A DNA stretch of 64,000 nucleotides, taken from positions 24,483 to 88,482 of the forward strand of contig NZCE01000039.1 in assembly GCA_002688185.1 (NCBI GenBank), in the 5' to 3' direction. Positions 43,797-53,701 of this stretch are shown here, piece after piece. A program made the translations under genes and the position numbers. The notes beneath the pieces were generated by a model. That model worked only from the letters and a program-made list of their open reading frames with translations. It did not search any database and had not been told where the DNA came from. Each line of letters begins with the position of its first letter. Within the stretch, counting starts at the first letter, position 1. This DNA comes from Spirochaetales bacterium (lineage in GTDB: Bacteria; Spirochaetota; Spirochaetia; ARS1246).

Positions 43797-45506
43797 CTAT
43801 TCCTCCACAAGCCAGGTCCTTATTAATTGTGCCACGTCCTCTGGATGTTCTCTTGCCATATTTATCGCGTTTTCCTGCATTTCCAACCGAGCGCGCTCCT
43901 CAACGGACATTTCTACCTCAAGGCCATCTTCTTCCGCGCTTCTCAGGGCGGCCTCCCGCATAGCCTGATGCTGCCGGGAGAGCTCTTCTTCCCTTAGCCT
44001 TCTGCGTCGCTCGAGCTCCCGAGAAATCAACCTGAAAAAGATAAACGCCGCTACGACTGCCGCGAGTCCAACCAAAGAATAGAGTATCGTCTGACGCAGA
44101 CGCGCCTGATTTCTGAACCGTTCGTTCTCTTCTATGTGTTGGGCTGTTCTGTCAAACTGGATGTGCACAACTGTCACACTATCTCCGCGTGTCTTGTCGA
44201 AACCTATGGCATCTTCCACCAAAGCGCGGGCCTTCTTCAGAAGGGTGTCGTCAACTTCCTGGTATATTCTGCTGATGCTTCCGTCAGTATTGAAAGCCAC
44301 GTCTCCTTTATCATCATACTCCCATTTCCATATGCCATCAATGGCAACTGAAATGGTGATTCTTTCAACCTGCCACGGGCTCTTCTGTTGTACCGTGTTT
44401 CGCTCATTAACCTCATAATTCTCAATGACCGAGTTGTTTTCATACTTGCCGATGAGATTATCCAAGTCCTTGTACGCCGGTGGAGTCTGTCCTTCTTGGC
44501 CGGGAGGGCCCTCCGGGTTAAAACCAGTACCCTCAAAGCTCTCGTCGGCCTGCTCCTTGGATCTGAGAACATTTGGTGCTGTTTGTGTTTCATCATACGG
44601 TGTTGTCGGATTGTCAGCAGTCATAGTTACCGGAAAGAACTCGCGAGTATTATTGGTCTCCTTATCAAAGTTAAGATCGATATTCATATTGATGATTCTC
44701 ACCCGGTTATCACTAAATATACTTCTCAATTCCGAAAGGATCAGGGCTTTATGCTCCTGCTCTATGAGAGTTTTCTGGCGCATTTGGCGCTTTGCCAGTT
44801 CGAGGTCATCAAGATCGGCAAGCCCGGTAAAGTCGTTAAGCAGAATTCCCCGGTGATCGGTTATCGCGATATTTTCGTCTTCGAGGCCTTCGACTGCAAG
44901 TTTTACAAGACGTACTATTCCCTCGAGTTTCTTGCGATTTGTAACAATGTCCGATCCTGGTGTCGGCGTGAGGATAATCGACGCCGTGACGGGCCGCTGG
45001 CTCTCTAGAAAAATCTCGGTTTCCGGCAATACAAGGGTGACTTCCGCCGAATCAACCTCCTCCAAAGTCTCTATATACTGTTCCAGATTTTGTTCAATCG
45101 CCTGTCTCAAATTGACTTTGCGTTCAAAATCGGTGACCGTCCATCGATCCATCTTGAAAACGTCCCAAGGCGAAGTTTCTTTTGGGATAAGATCCTCTCT
45201 GGCAAGGAGGGAGACCATCTTCCTCGCCGTCCTCTGGTCAGGAACCAATATTTTCCCGTCCGACGTGATGGAGTGATCAATCCCCTCCTCATCGAGTCTC
45301 AGGGAAATTCGTTCACGTGCGTTTTCATCCGTGATTGGGCTCGTAATGAGCGGTACCATGCTCGGGCGAGATGATAATGAAATCAGTAGAATTATCGCAA
45401 GTAGCGCAGCTACGACGATAGAAACAAGAATCAGTTTTTGTACAGTCGACCGGCTTGACCATAGGTTTGTAACCTGGCCGATAACTTTTTTGAGCCATTC
45501 GTTCAT
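43797..45506 (-). CDS. fliF: Flagellar MS-ring protein FliF
   Basis: FliF forms the MS ring. ATG at 45506 (MNEWLKKVIGQV) is preferred because a GGGAGGGG ribosome site lies just upstream; the open frame runs on to 45527. The 569-residue protein has a first membrane helix (about 22-45), YscJ/FliF ring-building motifs (LARE-DLIPKETSPWDVF, RQAIEQNLEQYIETLEEVDS), a second helix (about 448-470) and the C-terminal FliG-binding segment (AINMAREHPEDVAQLIRTWL). It is preceded by a 160-bp gap that has no gene. Confidence 0.96.
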   Translation of the reverse strand: MNEWLKKVIGQVTNLWSSRSTVQKLILVSIVVAALLAIILLISLSSRPSMVPLITSPITDENARERISLRLDEEGIDHSITSDGKILVPDQRTARKMVSLLAREDLIPKETSPWDVFKMDRWTVTDFERKVNLRQAIEQNLEQYIETLEEVDSAEVTLVLPETEIFLESQRPVTASIILTPTPGSDIVTNRKKLEGIVRLVKLAVEGLEDENIAITDHRGILLNDFTGLADLDDLELAKRQMRQKTLIEQEHKALILSELRSIFSDNRVRIINMNIDLNFDKETNNTREFFPVTMTADNPTTPYDETQTAPNVLRSKEQADESFEGTGFNPEGPPGQEGQTPPAYKDLDNLIGKYENNSVIENYEVNERNTVQQKSPWQVERITISVAIDGIWKWEYDDKGDVAFNTDGSISRIYQEVDDTLLKKARALVEDAIGFDKTRGDSVTVVHIQFDRTAQHIEENERFRNQARLRQTILYSLVGLAAVVAAFIFFRLISRELERRRRLREEELSRQHQAMREAALRSAEEDGLEVEMSVEERARLEMQENAINMAREHPEDVAQLIRTWLVEE

Positions 45507-45666
45507 GTTCCCCTCCCAGTTTTCCACGAACGGCGAACTCCTAGGGTGTGCACTAAAGCAAACCCTCAGGTACGCCGGGCTATCTATTTACTCAAGTCAT
45601 ATCAATCGCCTCGCTAACAGAAGCCATACGACTTTTTTTGTATATTCAATGTTCAAATGGACTCCG

Positions 45667-45993
45667 CTATCTGATGTTGATAATGCTCGTGTATGCACTA
45701 ATCGCCCGATCCACTACCGATTTAGTTATGGAAAGCGCAAGATTCGCCTTTGCCATCGCTATGGTAACATCATGGGTTTCCACGCTGTCCGGATCGGTAA
45801 GCATCTGAGTACCCAACTGGTCGCTCTCGAGCTGGATCCGGTTTACACCATTAAGAGCTCGAATTAGGAGGTCTTCAAAATCGTTTCCAGACGGCGATGA
45901 AGCAATTCCGGTTACGCCTCCTATATGCTTTGGGTGCGTTCTACTAATATTCACCGCATCACCGTGAACCTGAAGTGCCGATAGAAACGCCAT
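45667..45993 (-). CDS. fliE: Flagellar hook-basal body complex protein FliE
   Basis: FliE joins the MS ring to the proximal rod. The 108-residue protein ends in the conserved FliE pattern (ETHDVTIAMAKANLALSITK, SVVDRAISAYTSIINI). It is encoded 2 bp after flgC. Confidence 0.94.
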   Translation of the reverse strand: MAFLSALQVHGDAVNISRTHPKHIGGVTGIASSPSGNDFEDLLIRALNGVNRIQLESDQLGTQMLTDPDSVETHDVTIAMAKANLALSITKSVVDRAISAYTSIINIR

Positions 45994-45995
45994 TG

Positions 45996-46454
45996 TTACC
46001 TCCCAATATCCAATGCGCGCATAAACATGCTTTTTGAGCCGTTGATTACCGCTGTGTTGGCCTCATACGATCTCGACGCCGAGATCATATCCACCATTTC
46101 TTGGACCACGTTTACGTTCGGGTATTCGACGTACCCCGCGTGTTTTCCGGTGCGTATTGCGTCGGGATGCGTAGGGTCGTATACGAGTCGGAGATCCGCA
46201 TCCATGTCTTTCTCTATGTTGACAACGCGAACCCCTTTGCCAATGCCGTGATCCAAAAACTTTGGCAGAAACGGACTCTTCCAATATGGGGACGCGACGC
46301 GGGGGCGAAATATGACTCTGCTCCTTCTAAAAGGCTTGCCGTCTGCGTCCCGGGTTGTATCGACATTAGCAATATTGTTCGAAATAACATCCAGGCGAGC
46401 TCTCTGGGCGCTCAGACCGGTTGCCGCGGTATTTATGCTGCTAAATAACCCCAT
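45996..46454 (-). CDS. flgC: Flagellar proximal rod protein FlgC
   Basis: FlgC is a proximal rod subunit. The 152-residue protein has the rod N-terminus (GLFSSINTAATGLSAQRARL, DVISNNIANVDTTR) and the C-terminal VVQEMVDMISASRSYEANTA helix. Standard order flgB-flgC-fliE; 11 bp after flgB. Confidence 0.96.
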   Translation of the reverse strand: MGLFSSINTAATGLSAQRARLDVISNNIANVDTTRDADGKPFRRSRVIFRPRVASPYWKSPFLPKFLDHGIGKGVRVVNIEKDMDADLRLVYDPTHPDAIRTGKHAGYVEYPNVNVVQEMVDMISASRSYEANTAVINGSKSMFMRALDIGR

Positions 46455-46465
46455 ATTTAGTTATC

Positions 46466-46882
46466 CTATTTGAGAACCAGATTCATCTGGCCGAATTGGT
46501 TTGTAACCATCCGGGTCATAATCTCATAATTCAATTGATTCCGCAGAAGCAGCATCGATTCCTCCTCAATATCCACATTATTGCCGTTATTATCCGCAGT
46601 AGATAAAAAATCCAAAACGCGCCGGGGTCCAATACTCCGGTAATCAACCTGCTTGCGAAACCGAATGTGACGATTGTCGGTCAAAGCGGCCTTCATTCCG
46701 GTAGCATGTCGCGAATCAAGGGCGCGTTTTAGCTCAGATTCAAAGTTTATGACGCTCCGTTTGAAGTTTGGTGTATCCGCGTTGGATATATTGTCTGCAA
46801 TCGTGCTCCTCCTCAAAAGAGAAACATCCATACTTCTATGCAGTATATCTAGGGTCTGCCCAAAACTGTTGCTTTGAAACAT
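46466..46882 (-). CDS. flgB: Flagellar proximal rod protein FlgB
   Basis: FlgB is a proximal rod subunit and the first gene of the flagellar series. ATG at 46882 (MFQSNSFGQTLDILHRSMDV) is chosen since GGGAGGG lies 10 nt upstream and the protein then has the family's usual 138 residues. The NISNADTPNFKRS motif and the C-terminal MLLLRNQLNYEIMTRMVTNQ are typical. It follows hslU after a 94-bp gap without a clear terminator, so flagellar genes may be read partly from upstream. Confidence 0.95.
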   Translation of the reverse strand: MFQSNSFGQTLDILHRSMDVSLLRRSTIADNISNADTPNFKRSVINFESELKRALDSRHATGMKAALTDNRHIRFRKQVDYRSIGPRRVLDFLSTADNNGNNVDIEEESMLLLRNQLNYEIMTRMVTNQFGQMNLVLK

Positions 46883-46976
46883 ATTATTTATACCCTCCCA
46901 TCTTTTATTGTCGGCCGTTCGTACCCACCCGTTTAGGTTTAACCACAAAATCCGCCGAGCTCATTTTGAGACGGAG

Positions 46977-48344
46977 CTAAAGAATGAATTGGCTCAAGTC
47001 ATGATCCTCAACGATATCCTTCAATTGTTTGTCCACATATTCAGCTGTTATAGACACTGTCTGGCCGGATAGATCGGGCGCATGAAAGGACACTTCCTCG
47101 AGCAATAGCTCCATTATAGTGTGAAGCCTCCTCGCCCCGATATTTTCAGACTTTGAGTTTACCTCGGCGGCAATCTCTGATAGACGATCAATCGCATCCT
47201 GGGAGAACTCAATAATGACGCCCTCGGTTTTGAGAAGCTCAGTATACTGCCTGGTGAGGGAGTTCTCCGGCTGTGTAAGTATTTTAATAAAGTCATTGGT
47301 ATCCAAGTCATTAAGTTCCACGCGTATTGGGAATCTCCCCTGCAGCTCGGGAATGAGATCCGATGGCTTGCTCATATGGAAAGCGCCCGCGGCAATAAAA
47401 AGGATATGGGAGGTGTCTATCATGCCATACCTCGTATTGACCTGATTACCTTCAACAATAGGAAGAATATCTCTCTGCACCCCTTCCCGTGAAACATCCG
47501 CTCCCGTTCGACCCTCCCTGGAGGCGATTTTATCTATCTCATCGATAAATACGATACCCATCTGTTCCACGCGTTGGCGGGAAAGCTCGGTAACACGATC
47601 ATTATCGATGAGTTTGTCCATCTCCTCGGCAAGGATTGTCTCCCGGGCGTTCTTTACGGAGACCAACTTTTTCTTCTTCCTTCCGCCAAACATATTGGAA
47701 ATATTGCCGAGGTTTACGTCCATTTCTTCAAACGTAGTTCCCGAAAAAATCTCTATAGACGGGAATACGCTTTTGGTCACACTTATCTCGACTTTTTTGT
47801 CTTCGAGCTCGCCGGCTTGTAACTTCTGACGAAATTTCTCGCGAGTTGCGTCGGTTACTTTCAAAGTTGAGCCCGGATCAGGGGTATTGGACTTATCCTC
47901 TGCGGCAGGGCGCTTAATCCCAGGCAACAGGAGATCCAAAAGCGCCTCTTCTGCCCGCTTTTCCGCTTCCCCACGCACCTGCTCTTGCATCTCGTTTTTA
48001 ACCATGGATACAGCTACTGACATGAGATCGCGGATCATGGACTCAACGTCTCTTCCAACATACCCAACTTCGGTGTATTTAGTCGCCTCGACTTTTAGGA
48101 ACGGTGCCCCACAGAGCTTTGATAGGCGTCGAGCGATCTCTGTCTTGCCTACTCCGGTAGGTCCGATCATAATGATGTTCTTTGGCGCTACTTCATCGCG
48201 TAGCTCCTCCGGTAGCTGCTGCCTGCGCATTCTGTTGCGAAGGGCAATAGCCACAGCTTTTTTTGCCTTATCCTGCCCTATTACAAACTTATCCAGCTCA
48301 GATACAATCTGTTTTGGCGTGAGGGTGTCCAGACCGTTATTCAT
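46977..48344 (-). CDS. hslU: ATP-dependent protease ATPase subunit HslU
   Basis: HslU is the AAA+ unfoldase that feeds substrates to HslV. The Walker [15 protein letters not shown] (with [16 protein letters not shown] before it), Walker [11 protein letters not shown] and the C-terminal tail ending ...DHDLSQFIL, which inserts into HslV to activate it, are present. The I domain (about 130-230) is included. Product length is 455 residues. It overlaps hslV by 4 bp (ATGA), so both are made together. Confidence 0.97.
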   Translation of the reverse strand: MNNGLDTLTPKQIVSELDKFVIGQDKAKKAVAIALRNRMRRQQLPEELRDEVAPKNIIMIGPTGVGKTEIARRLSKLCGAPFLKVEATKYTEVGYVGRDVESMIRDLMSVAVSMVKNEMQEQVRGEAEKRAEEALLDLLLPGIKRPAAEDKSNTPDPGSTLKVTDATREKFRQKLQAGELEDKKVEISVTKSVFPSIEIFSGTTFEEMDVNLGNISNMFGGRKKKKLVSVKNARETILAEEMDKLIDNDRVTELSRQRVEQMGIVFIDEIDKIASREGRTGADVSREGVQRDILPIVEGNQVNTRYGMIDTSHILFIAAGAFHMSKPSDLIPELQGRFPIRVELNDLDTNDFIKILTQPENSLTRQYTELLKTEGVIIEFSQDAIDRLSEIAAEVNSKSENIGARRLHTIMELLLEEVSFHAPDLSGQTVSITAEYVDKQLKDIVEDHDLSQFIL

Positions 48345-48874
48345 ACCAATTCCTCTATAACCAGTTGCTCATTTGTGTAGATACATATCTTTGATGCAAT
48401 GTGCATCGATTTTTCCGCAATCTCACGCGCGCCGAGATCCGGATGCGCAAGAAGGGCGAGTGCGGCCGCGTACGCATACATGCCGCCTGACCCGATGGCG
48501 ACAACACCCTCATCGGGCTCAACCACGTCTCCGGTACCCGATATAAGAAGAAGTTTTGATCTATCGGCGACTAACAACATGGCTTCAAGGCGTCTGAGCA
48601 TACGGTCGGTCCGCCATTCCTTTGCCAATTCTACCGAGGCCCGGGTAATGTCGCCGTTGTATTCCCTAATCTTTCCCTCGAATTTCTCAAAAAGGGTGAA
48701 CGCATCGGCTGTAGCACCGGCGAATCCCACGAGCACTTTGCCGTCATAGATAGTGCGGACCTTGCGCGCAGTTGCTTTCATAATGGTATTGCCAAGGGTA
48801 ACCTGACCGTCACCCGCAATAGCCGTTTTGCCGTCTTTGCTGACGGCTAATACAGTAGTACCTTCAAAACTCAT
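48341..48874 (-). CDS. hslV: ATP-dependent protease peptidase subunit HslV
   Basis: HslV is the proteasome-like threonine peptidase of the HslUV complex. ATG at 48874 ([15 protein letters not shown]) gives 177 residues; a five-residue propeptide MSFEG must be removed to expose Thr6 as the catalytic N-terminus. The sequences [14 protein letters not shown] and [17 protein letters not shown] are typical. The frame is open to 48934, which overlaps xerC, but the shorter start matches the family. The start overlaps the xerC end by 11 bp. Confidence 0.96.
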   Translation of the reverse strand: MSFEGTTVLAVSKDGKTAIAGDGQVTLGNTIMKATARKVRTIYDGKVLVGFAGATADAFTLFEKFEGKIREYNGDITRASVELAKEWRTDRMLRRLEAMLLVADRSKLLLISGTGDVVEPDEGVVAIGSGGMYAYAAALALLAHPDLGAREIAEKSMHIASKICIYTNEQLVIEELV

Positions 48875-49802
48875 AAGTTTTATCTCTCCTGTCCACCCCG
48901 GTTTGTCGGTGGGCATGGGGATGGGCCTTTGCATACGCCGCCTTCAGTCGCTCAAAACCAAGGTGGGTATACACTTGGGTTGTGGAAAGTGAAGCATGCC
49001 CGAGCATCTCCTGCACTACCCGGATATCGGCGCCGTTGTCAAGCAGATGGGTCGCGAAGCTGTGCCGAAATGTATGAGGAGTCACGCCCTTTTGCAGACG
49101 CGCTTGCCCCGCGTGTCGTCTAATGATATCGGCAATACCCCTTCTTGTAAGCCGTCCGCCCCTTTTGTTGACAAAAAAGGCTTCCTCGCCAGGCGTGCGC
49201 CTCAATGTTCCGCTCCTGTGCGGCAAATAGGCGCGGAGAGCTTTCATCGCTTTATCACCGACAAAAACCATTCGCTGCTTTCCACCCTTTCCCCGTATGA
49301 GTATCGACCGCTCTCTCAGGGAAACATCCATCATATTAATGCCGACGAGTTCTGAAACCCGGCATCCGGTGGAGTAGAGCAGCTCAAGAATTGAGGAATC
49401 TCGGACGCTGTAAAAGGGTGCGCGTTTTTTACCTCCGGCGACATCCGGTTGATTCAATATTTCCCCAACCTCAGAGACAAAAAGCACCTCGGGTAATCGA
49501 GACGTCTTTTTCTGAAAGGCAATATCTGAAAACGGATTTAGGCTCGAAACCCCCTGTTTTATCCGAAACGAGTAATATGTGCGCAACGCTGATAATGCCT
49601 GATTTACTGAGGCCGGTGAGTATTCCTCTCGAGAAAATGAGGCCATAAATGCTCGAGCACTCTTGCGGGTAAGATTTTCCTCGACAAGAGCGCTTGAGCG
49701 TAAAAAGCCGTCGAAATGCGCCAAAACCCTTCGATAGGCCTCAACGGAATGATCACTTAGGCTCCTGACGTGTTTGAGATATTTCAAGAATTGCTCATGC
49801 AC
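48864..49802 (-). CDS. xerC: Tyrosine recombinase (XerC-type)
   Basis: This is an Xer-family site-specific recombinase for resolving chromosome dimers. The catalytic set is complete: Arg148 (STGCRVSEL), Lys172 (GKGGKQRMV), His243 and Arg246 ([12 protein letters not shown]), His269 (LGHASLSTT) and Tyr278 (QVYTHL). The length is 312 residues. Its place between topA and hslV is where the xerC/codV gene is found in spirochetes. A second Xer gene at 53702 is the likely XerD partner; which of the two is XerC is judged by position only. GTG start at 49802. Confidence 0.9.
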   Translation of the reverse strand: MHEQFLKYLKHVRSLSDHSVEAYRRVLAHFDGFLRSSALVEENLTRKSARAFMASFSREEYSPASVNQALSALRTYYSFRIKQGVSSLNPFSDIAFQKKTSRLPEVLFVSEVGEILNQPDVAGGKKRAPFYSVRDSSILELLYSTGCRVSELVGINMMDVSLRERSILIRGKGGKQRMVFVGDKAMKALRAYLPHRSGTLRRTPGEEAFFVNKRGGRLTRRGIADIIRRHAGQARLQKGVTPHTFRHSFATHLLDNGADIRVVQEMLGHASLSTTQVYTHLGFERLKAAYAKAHPHAHRQTGVDRRDKTYEF

Positions 49803-51906
49803 TGTCTAAGGTTACCTCCCCTTCTTCCTCGCGCAGATAATTGCACTCAGAATTGATGCACGCGTTGAGACTGCCGCGCTTTTTGTCATATTTTTCCACG
49901 AGAAACTGACCGCAGCGGGGGCAACTTACGCTCGTTGGTTTATAGTAACTTATAAAGTCGCATTCAGGATAATTCGTGCATCCGTAGAACTCCTTGCCTC
50001 GACCGCCCTGCTTTTTCCTTGCTACTATCTCTCCGTCGCAGTCGGGTCGTGGGCAAGCCCCAAGAGGGAGTGATTTGGTATTCATACACTCGGGGAATCC
50101 CGAACATGCAAGGAAAAAGCCATATCGCCCCAGCTTCTTGACCATCTTCTTCCCGCACTTTTCGCATACATGATCGGTATCTTCGTCGAGGATCCCCTTT
50201 ATTGACTCGAGGGTTTCCATGACGTGATCAACTTTTTTCTTGAATGGATCGTAGAACTCGCCAATCATCCGGTGCCATTCCTGCTTGTTATCCTCGACGA
50301 GATCGAGCCGTTGCTCCATTTCGGCCGTGAAGCTCACCTCTATAATATCGGGAAACGACTCCACCAACATGTCGTTGATAATTCGCCCGAGGGTTGTGGG
50401 CACGAGTTGGCGATGTTTCCGAACGACGTAGTAGCGATCCAAGAGGCGCGATATGATGGGTGCGTACGTTGAAGGCCTGCCGATACCCCGTTCCTCGAGA
50501 GTTCTCACAATGCTGGCGTCGGTATATCGGGCCGGACCAGTCGTAAAGTGCTGCTCGGACAGCAAATCCAAAACTTCTAGTGCTTCTCCTATCTTTAGCA
50601 CCGGCAGCTTGCTTTTCTTTTCTTTTGATTTCAATAATTTCAGCACTTTTTGGAATCCCGGTTCCACGACCTTTGTTGCATTTGACCTGAATAAGCCCTT
50701 GCCGATCTCAAAATCCACCGTTGTCGTCTTGGTAACCGCATTAATCATCTGACACGCGATGAAACGTTCCCAAATAATCGAGTACAATCGCTGCTGATCG
50801 CGTGAAAGGTGTGATTTTACATAATCAGGAGTGTAGGACGGGTATGTAGGCCTAATAGCCTCGTGGGCGTCCTGCGCGTCTTTTGATGCCGAATAAAATC
50901 TAGGTTTTTCCGGAAGCTGTTTAGAAAAACTCTCCTCGATAAAATTTCGTGATTCTTGTACAGCTTGGGCGGATAATCTCGTTGAGTCGGTGCGCATATA
51001 AGTAATAAGCCCAACCCTATTGGACCCAATAGCTATCCCCTCATAAAGCTGCTGGGCAATCTGCATCGTCTTGCGGGACGTAAATCCCAGTCTATTCGCA
51101 GCAGTCTGCTGCAGCGTCGATGTGGTAAAGGGCGGTCGCGGTTTCAAAGATTTCTCAGATTCACGTATTTGAGCAACCGCGCAAGGTTTGCCGGTGAGCT
51201 CGGCCAGGGCCCCGTCAATTGAAGCCCGATTGGCAAAGTTCTTCTTTTCACCGTCATATTGTACTAAGAGAGCTTTGAATGAAGTTTTTCCTTTGCGGAG
51301 CACTGCCTCGAGGGTCCAATATTCCTCAGGTATAAAACTCTCCACTTCCTTCTCCCGGTCGCAGATCATCCTGAGGGCAACCGACTGCACCCGACCCGCC
51401 GAAAGACCATTTTTAACTTTTTTCCACAGTAGCGGAGAGAGATTATAGCCAACCAGCCTGTCCAATACCCTTCTTGCTTTTTGAGCATTTACCAACGCCG
51501 TATCAACGTCCCGCGGATTTTTTACGGCCGCCCGGATAGCCTGAGGAGTGATTTCGTTAAATACAATCCTTTCGATACGCAGCTGGGCGTTCTTTTTTAG
51601 CAATGCATTCTTCAAGTGGAAAGAGATAGCCTCGCCTTCCCTATCATTGTCAGACGCAAGTAATACATGCTCCGCCTTGCCGGCTTTTGACTGCAGCTCC
51701 TTGAGAATTTTCGCTTTGCCGCGAACCGTGATATACTCGGGCTCAAAATCATTCTCAACGTCAACGGCAACTCGAGACTTTGGAAGATCGATAAGGTGAC
51801 CCATTGATGCCGCAACCGTATATCCGGTTCCAAGATACCTCTCAATAGTTCGTGCTTTGGCAGGTGATTCGACAATCAGTAAGGTGTTGCTTGCTTTTTT
51901 AGCCAT
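49795..51906 (-). CDS. topA: DNA topoisomerase I
   Basis: TopA relaxes negative supercoils. The Toprim domain (LLIVESPAKARTIERYLG, then SDNDREGEAISFH) and the active-site Tyr in GLITYMRTDSTRL are present. The C-terminus has three four-cysteine zinc modules, each with two CxxC-like pairs (for example CEKCGKKM ... CSGFPEC). ATG at 51906 (MAKKASNTLLIVESP) has AAAGGAA upstream and gives 703 residues; it overlaps the dprA stop by 8 bp. The 3' end overlaps xerC by 8 bp. Confidence 0.97.
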   Translation of the reverse strand: MAKKASNTLLIVESPAKARTIERYLGTGYTVAASMGHLIDLPKSRVAVDVENDFEPEYITVRGKAKILKELQSKAGKAEHVLLASDNDREGEAISFHLKNALLKKNAQLRIERIVFNEITPQAIRAAVKNPRDVDTALVNAQKARRVLDRLVGYNLSPLLWKKVKNGLSAGRVQSVALRMICDREKEVESFIPEEYWTLEAVLRKGKTSFKALLVQYDGEKKNFANRASIDGALAELTGKPCAVAQIRESEKSLKPRPPFTTSTLQQTAANRLGFTSRKTMQIAQQLYEGIAIGSNRVGLITYMRTDSTRLSAQAVQESRNFIEESFSKQLPEKPRFYSASKDAQDAHEAIRPTYPSYTPDYVKSHLSRDQQRLYSIIWERFIACQMINAVTKTTTVDFEIGKGLFRSNATKVVEPGFQKVLKLLKSKEKKSKLPVLKIGEALEVLDLLSEQHFTTGPARYTDASIVRTLEERGIGRPSTYAPIISRLLDRYYVVRKHRQLVPTTLGRIINDMLVESFPDIIEVSFTAEMEQRLDLVEDNKQEWHRMIGEFYDPFKKKVDHVMETLESIKGILDEDTDHVCEKCGKKMVKKLGRYGFFLACSGFPECMNTKSLPLGACPRPDCDGEIVARKKQGGRGKEFYGCTNYPECDFISYYKPTSVSCPRCGQFLVEKYDKKRGSLNACINSECNYLREEEGEVTLDSA

Positions 51907-52885
51907 TGCTATTCCTTTCAAAGTATTCACCGGCATAAGCCAACAGATTGCCATCTAATTCGCGTTGAAGCGGATGGCTTGGCTTTTCCGCAGGACCGCG
52001 TGTGGGGTTTGCATTCAAACCCCAATCTTTAAAAATATCCCCTGCGACGGTTATTTCCAATGCTCCTTCATTCACGAGTTTGCTGCACCCTCGCCCCGCA
52101 GCGGTTCCTAAGCAGTGCCCATGCACATACAAATCGCGTCCCTGGGATAGTGCGAAATCCGCAGTGATTAACGCCCCGGATTTCTGCGGGGCTTCTACAA
52201 CGACGACTGCCCTCGCCAGACCGCTGATAATCCGGTTACGCTCTGGAAAATTATAACGTAGCGGCGGGGTGCCGGGTGCGTATTCGCTAAAAATGCAACC
52301 GCCTGACCGGATGAGATCTCTGGCAGCCTTTTCATTAGACGCCGGATACACTCTATCTATGCCGCAGCCGAGCACCGCAATTGACCGGCCTCCACCACGG
52401 ATATTCCCGATATGAGCTGATATGTCGATTCCACGAGCCAGTCCCGATACCACCGGTATGCCGGCGGCGCCAAGGTCCATACCAAGCTGAAACGCAGCCT
52501 TCTTGCCCTGGCCGGTAGGATACCGTGTGCCCACGACGGCAACGCTGGGAAAATCCGGCTCAGGCAGCCGGCCACGGAAAAAAAGGAGAAACGGCGGATT
52601 AAATGTCTCCCTAAGAAGCGGCGGATAAGTCGCATCCCAATAGAAGGTGTAGGCGAACTCGCCGCGCGTCAAGGAAATTCCGTCCCCTTCAGCGAGGGTG
52701 GCGATCTGTTGGGGATCCCAGGTTTGAATCCGTGTCGTGCGCCCGATAAAGTGCTGAAGCTCATCCAGAGAAACCGTGGAAAACCGGTCAGTGGTTTTCA
52801 CTTTCTCGGTCAGAAGCGTTTTTTCCGCGAGAGACAAAAATCTGAGACGATTGATTGCCAGTAGCAAAGTTATTTCATATTTCAT
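51899..52885 (-). CDS. dprA: DNA processing protein DprA (Smf)
   Basis: DprA loads RecA on single-stranded DNA taken up by transformation. The Rossmann-like core is seen in VVGTRYPTGQGKKAAFQLG, SGLARGIDISAHIGN, AVLGCGIDRVYPASN and the SGALITADFALSQGRDLYV motif. The product is 328 residues. It is a common neighbour of topA in many bacteria. No other competence genes are in the window, so the presence of dprA alone does not show natural transformation. Confidence 0.95.
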   Translation of the reverse strand: MKYEITLLLAINRLRFLSLAEKTLLTEKVKTTDRFSTVSLDELQHFIGRTTRIQTWDPQQIATLAEGDGISLTRGEFAYTFYWDATYPPLLRETFNPPFLLFFRGRLPEPDFPSVAVVGTRYPTGQGKKAAFQLGMDLGAAGIPVVSGLARGIDISAHIGNIRGGGRSIAVLGCGIDRVYPASNEKAARDLIRSGGCIFSEYAPGTPPLRYNFPERNRIISGLARAVVVVEAPQKSGALITADFALSQGRDLYVHGHCLGTAAGRGCSKLVNEGALEITVAGDIFKDWGLNANPTRGPAEKPSHPLQRELDGNLLAYAGEYFERNSNG

Positions 52886-52886
52886 C

Positions 52887-53699
52887 TCAATTTCCTACAA
52901 TGGATCTCCTGTTCTCCTCGGCCCGTGCCACCTCCTCACGATCCCTGCTATTTTCTGTGATCTCTTGATAGAGCGCCGCCGCATCATCGATCCTGCCAAA
53001 ACCCACGTGTACCCGCGCAAGGAGAAACATCGCCCTGTACTGCTTGCTTTGAATACTAACAATCCTCTCCAGGTGGGGGAGCGCTTCTGCCGGTTGATCC
53101 AGCTCGAAAATGTAAAGTATAGATAATGCGTATAAAGCGTCAATATACGACCCATCCATCCGAATAGCATGAAGATAATGGGCGGCCGACTGCAGAAACT
53201 TCTGCTGCCTCTCGGCAGGATCTGCGTAAGATTGGGCCAGTTGGGCCATGCAGAGACCGGCTTTGTATGAGATAAGGTGGTTGTTCGGATAAATATCGAG
53301 AGCTTTTCTAAAATAGTCCCTCGCCAGCCCGTACATCTCTCGATCCATGTATCGCAAGGCGACCGTCTTGTACAGTAGTCCCAATCTCTCTCCGGTTAAA
53401 ATAATGCTTTCCACGTCATCCTCTATGCTTTCAAGTTCATCTCTCAAGCTTTTGACGGATCTCTTTGAGAGCTGTTGATCCCGATATCCTCCATCGTCGA
53501 GTTCTGAAAGCTCTTTCACTATGATTTTTCGATCATCTTTACAGCCGACGCTCAGCAGGAATGTCGCCACCAATGTGCAAACTACAGTCAGCTTTATTAT
53601 ATGGTTGACTCTCGCGGCAATCGAAATCCCGTTTCTACATATAAACGCAACAAAAGGATATTTGATTTGATGACAGTATGTTTTTTTGTGCGTCTGCAT
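52887..53699 (-). CDS. TPR-repeat protein, likely lipoprotein
   Basis: The 270-residue product has a hydrophobic segment (about 33-52) ending in LLSVGC, which fits a spirochetal lipobox with Cys53 as the lipidated residue, but the N-terminal region before it is unusually long (about 32 residues). ATG at 53699 follows the xerD stop directly (TAGGGATG) with AAGGGGG upstream, so translation is coupled. From about 90 on there are several TPR-like helix pairs (ALRYMDREMYGLARDYFRKA, LDIYPNNHLISYKAGLCMAQ, ALYALSILYIFELDQPAEAL). It probably acts as a periplasmic scaffold; no specific role can be assigned. Confidence 0.75.
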   Translation of the reverse strand: MQTHKKTYCHQIKYPFVAFICRNGISIAARVNHIIKLTVVCTLVATFLLSVGCKDDRKIIVKELSELDDGGYRDQQLSKRSVKSLRDELESIEDDVESIILTGERLGLLYKTVALRYMDREMYGLARDYFRKALDIYPNNHLISYKAGLCMAQLAQSYADPAERQQKFLQSAAHYLHAIRMDGSYIDALYALSILYIFELDQPAEALPHLERIVSIQSKQYRAMFLLARVHVGFGRIDDAAALYQEITENSRDREEVARAEENRRSIVGN

Positions 53700-53701
53700 C
53701 C

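Noticed and set aside
43797..46882. sigma28 promoter sites within the flagellar genes
   Set aside because: GCCGATAA-like strings seen near 23890 and 45478 lack a TAAA box at the correct distance.
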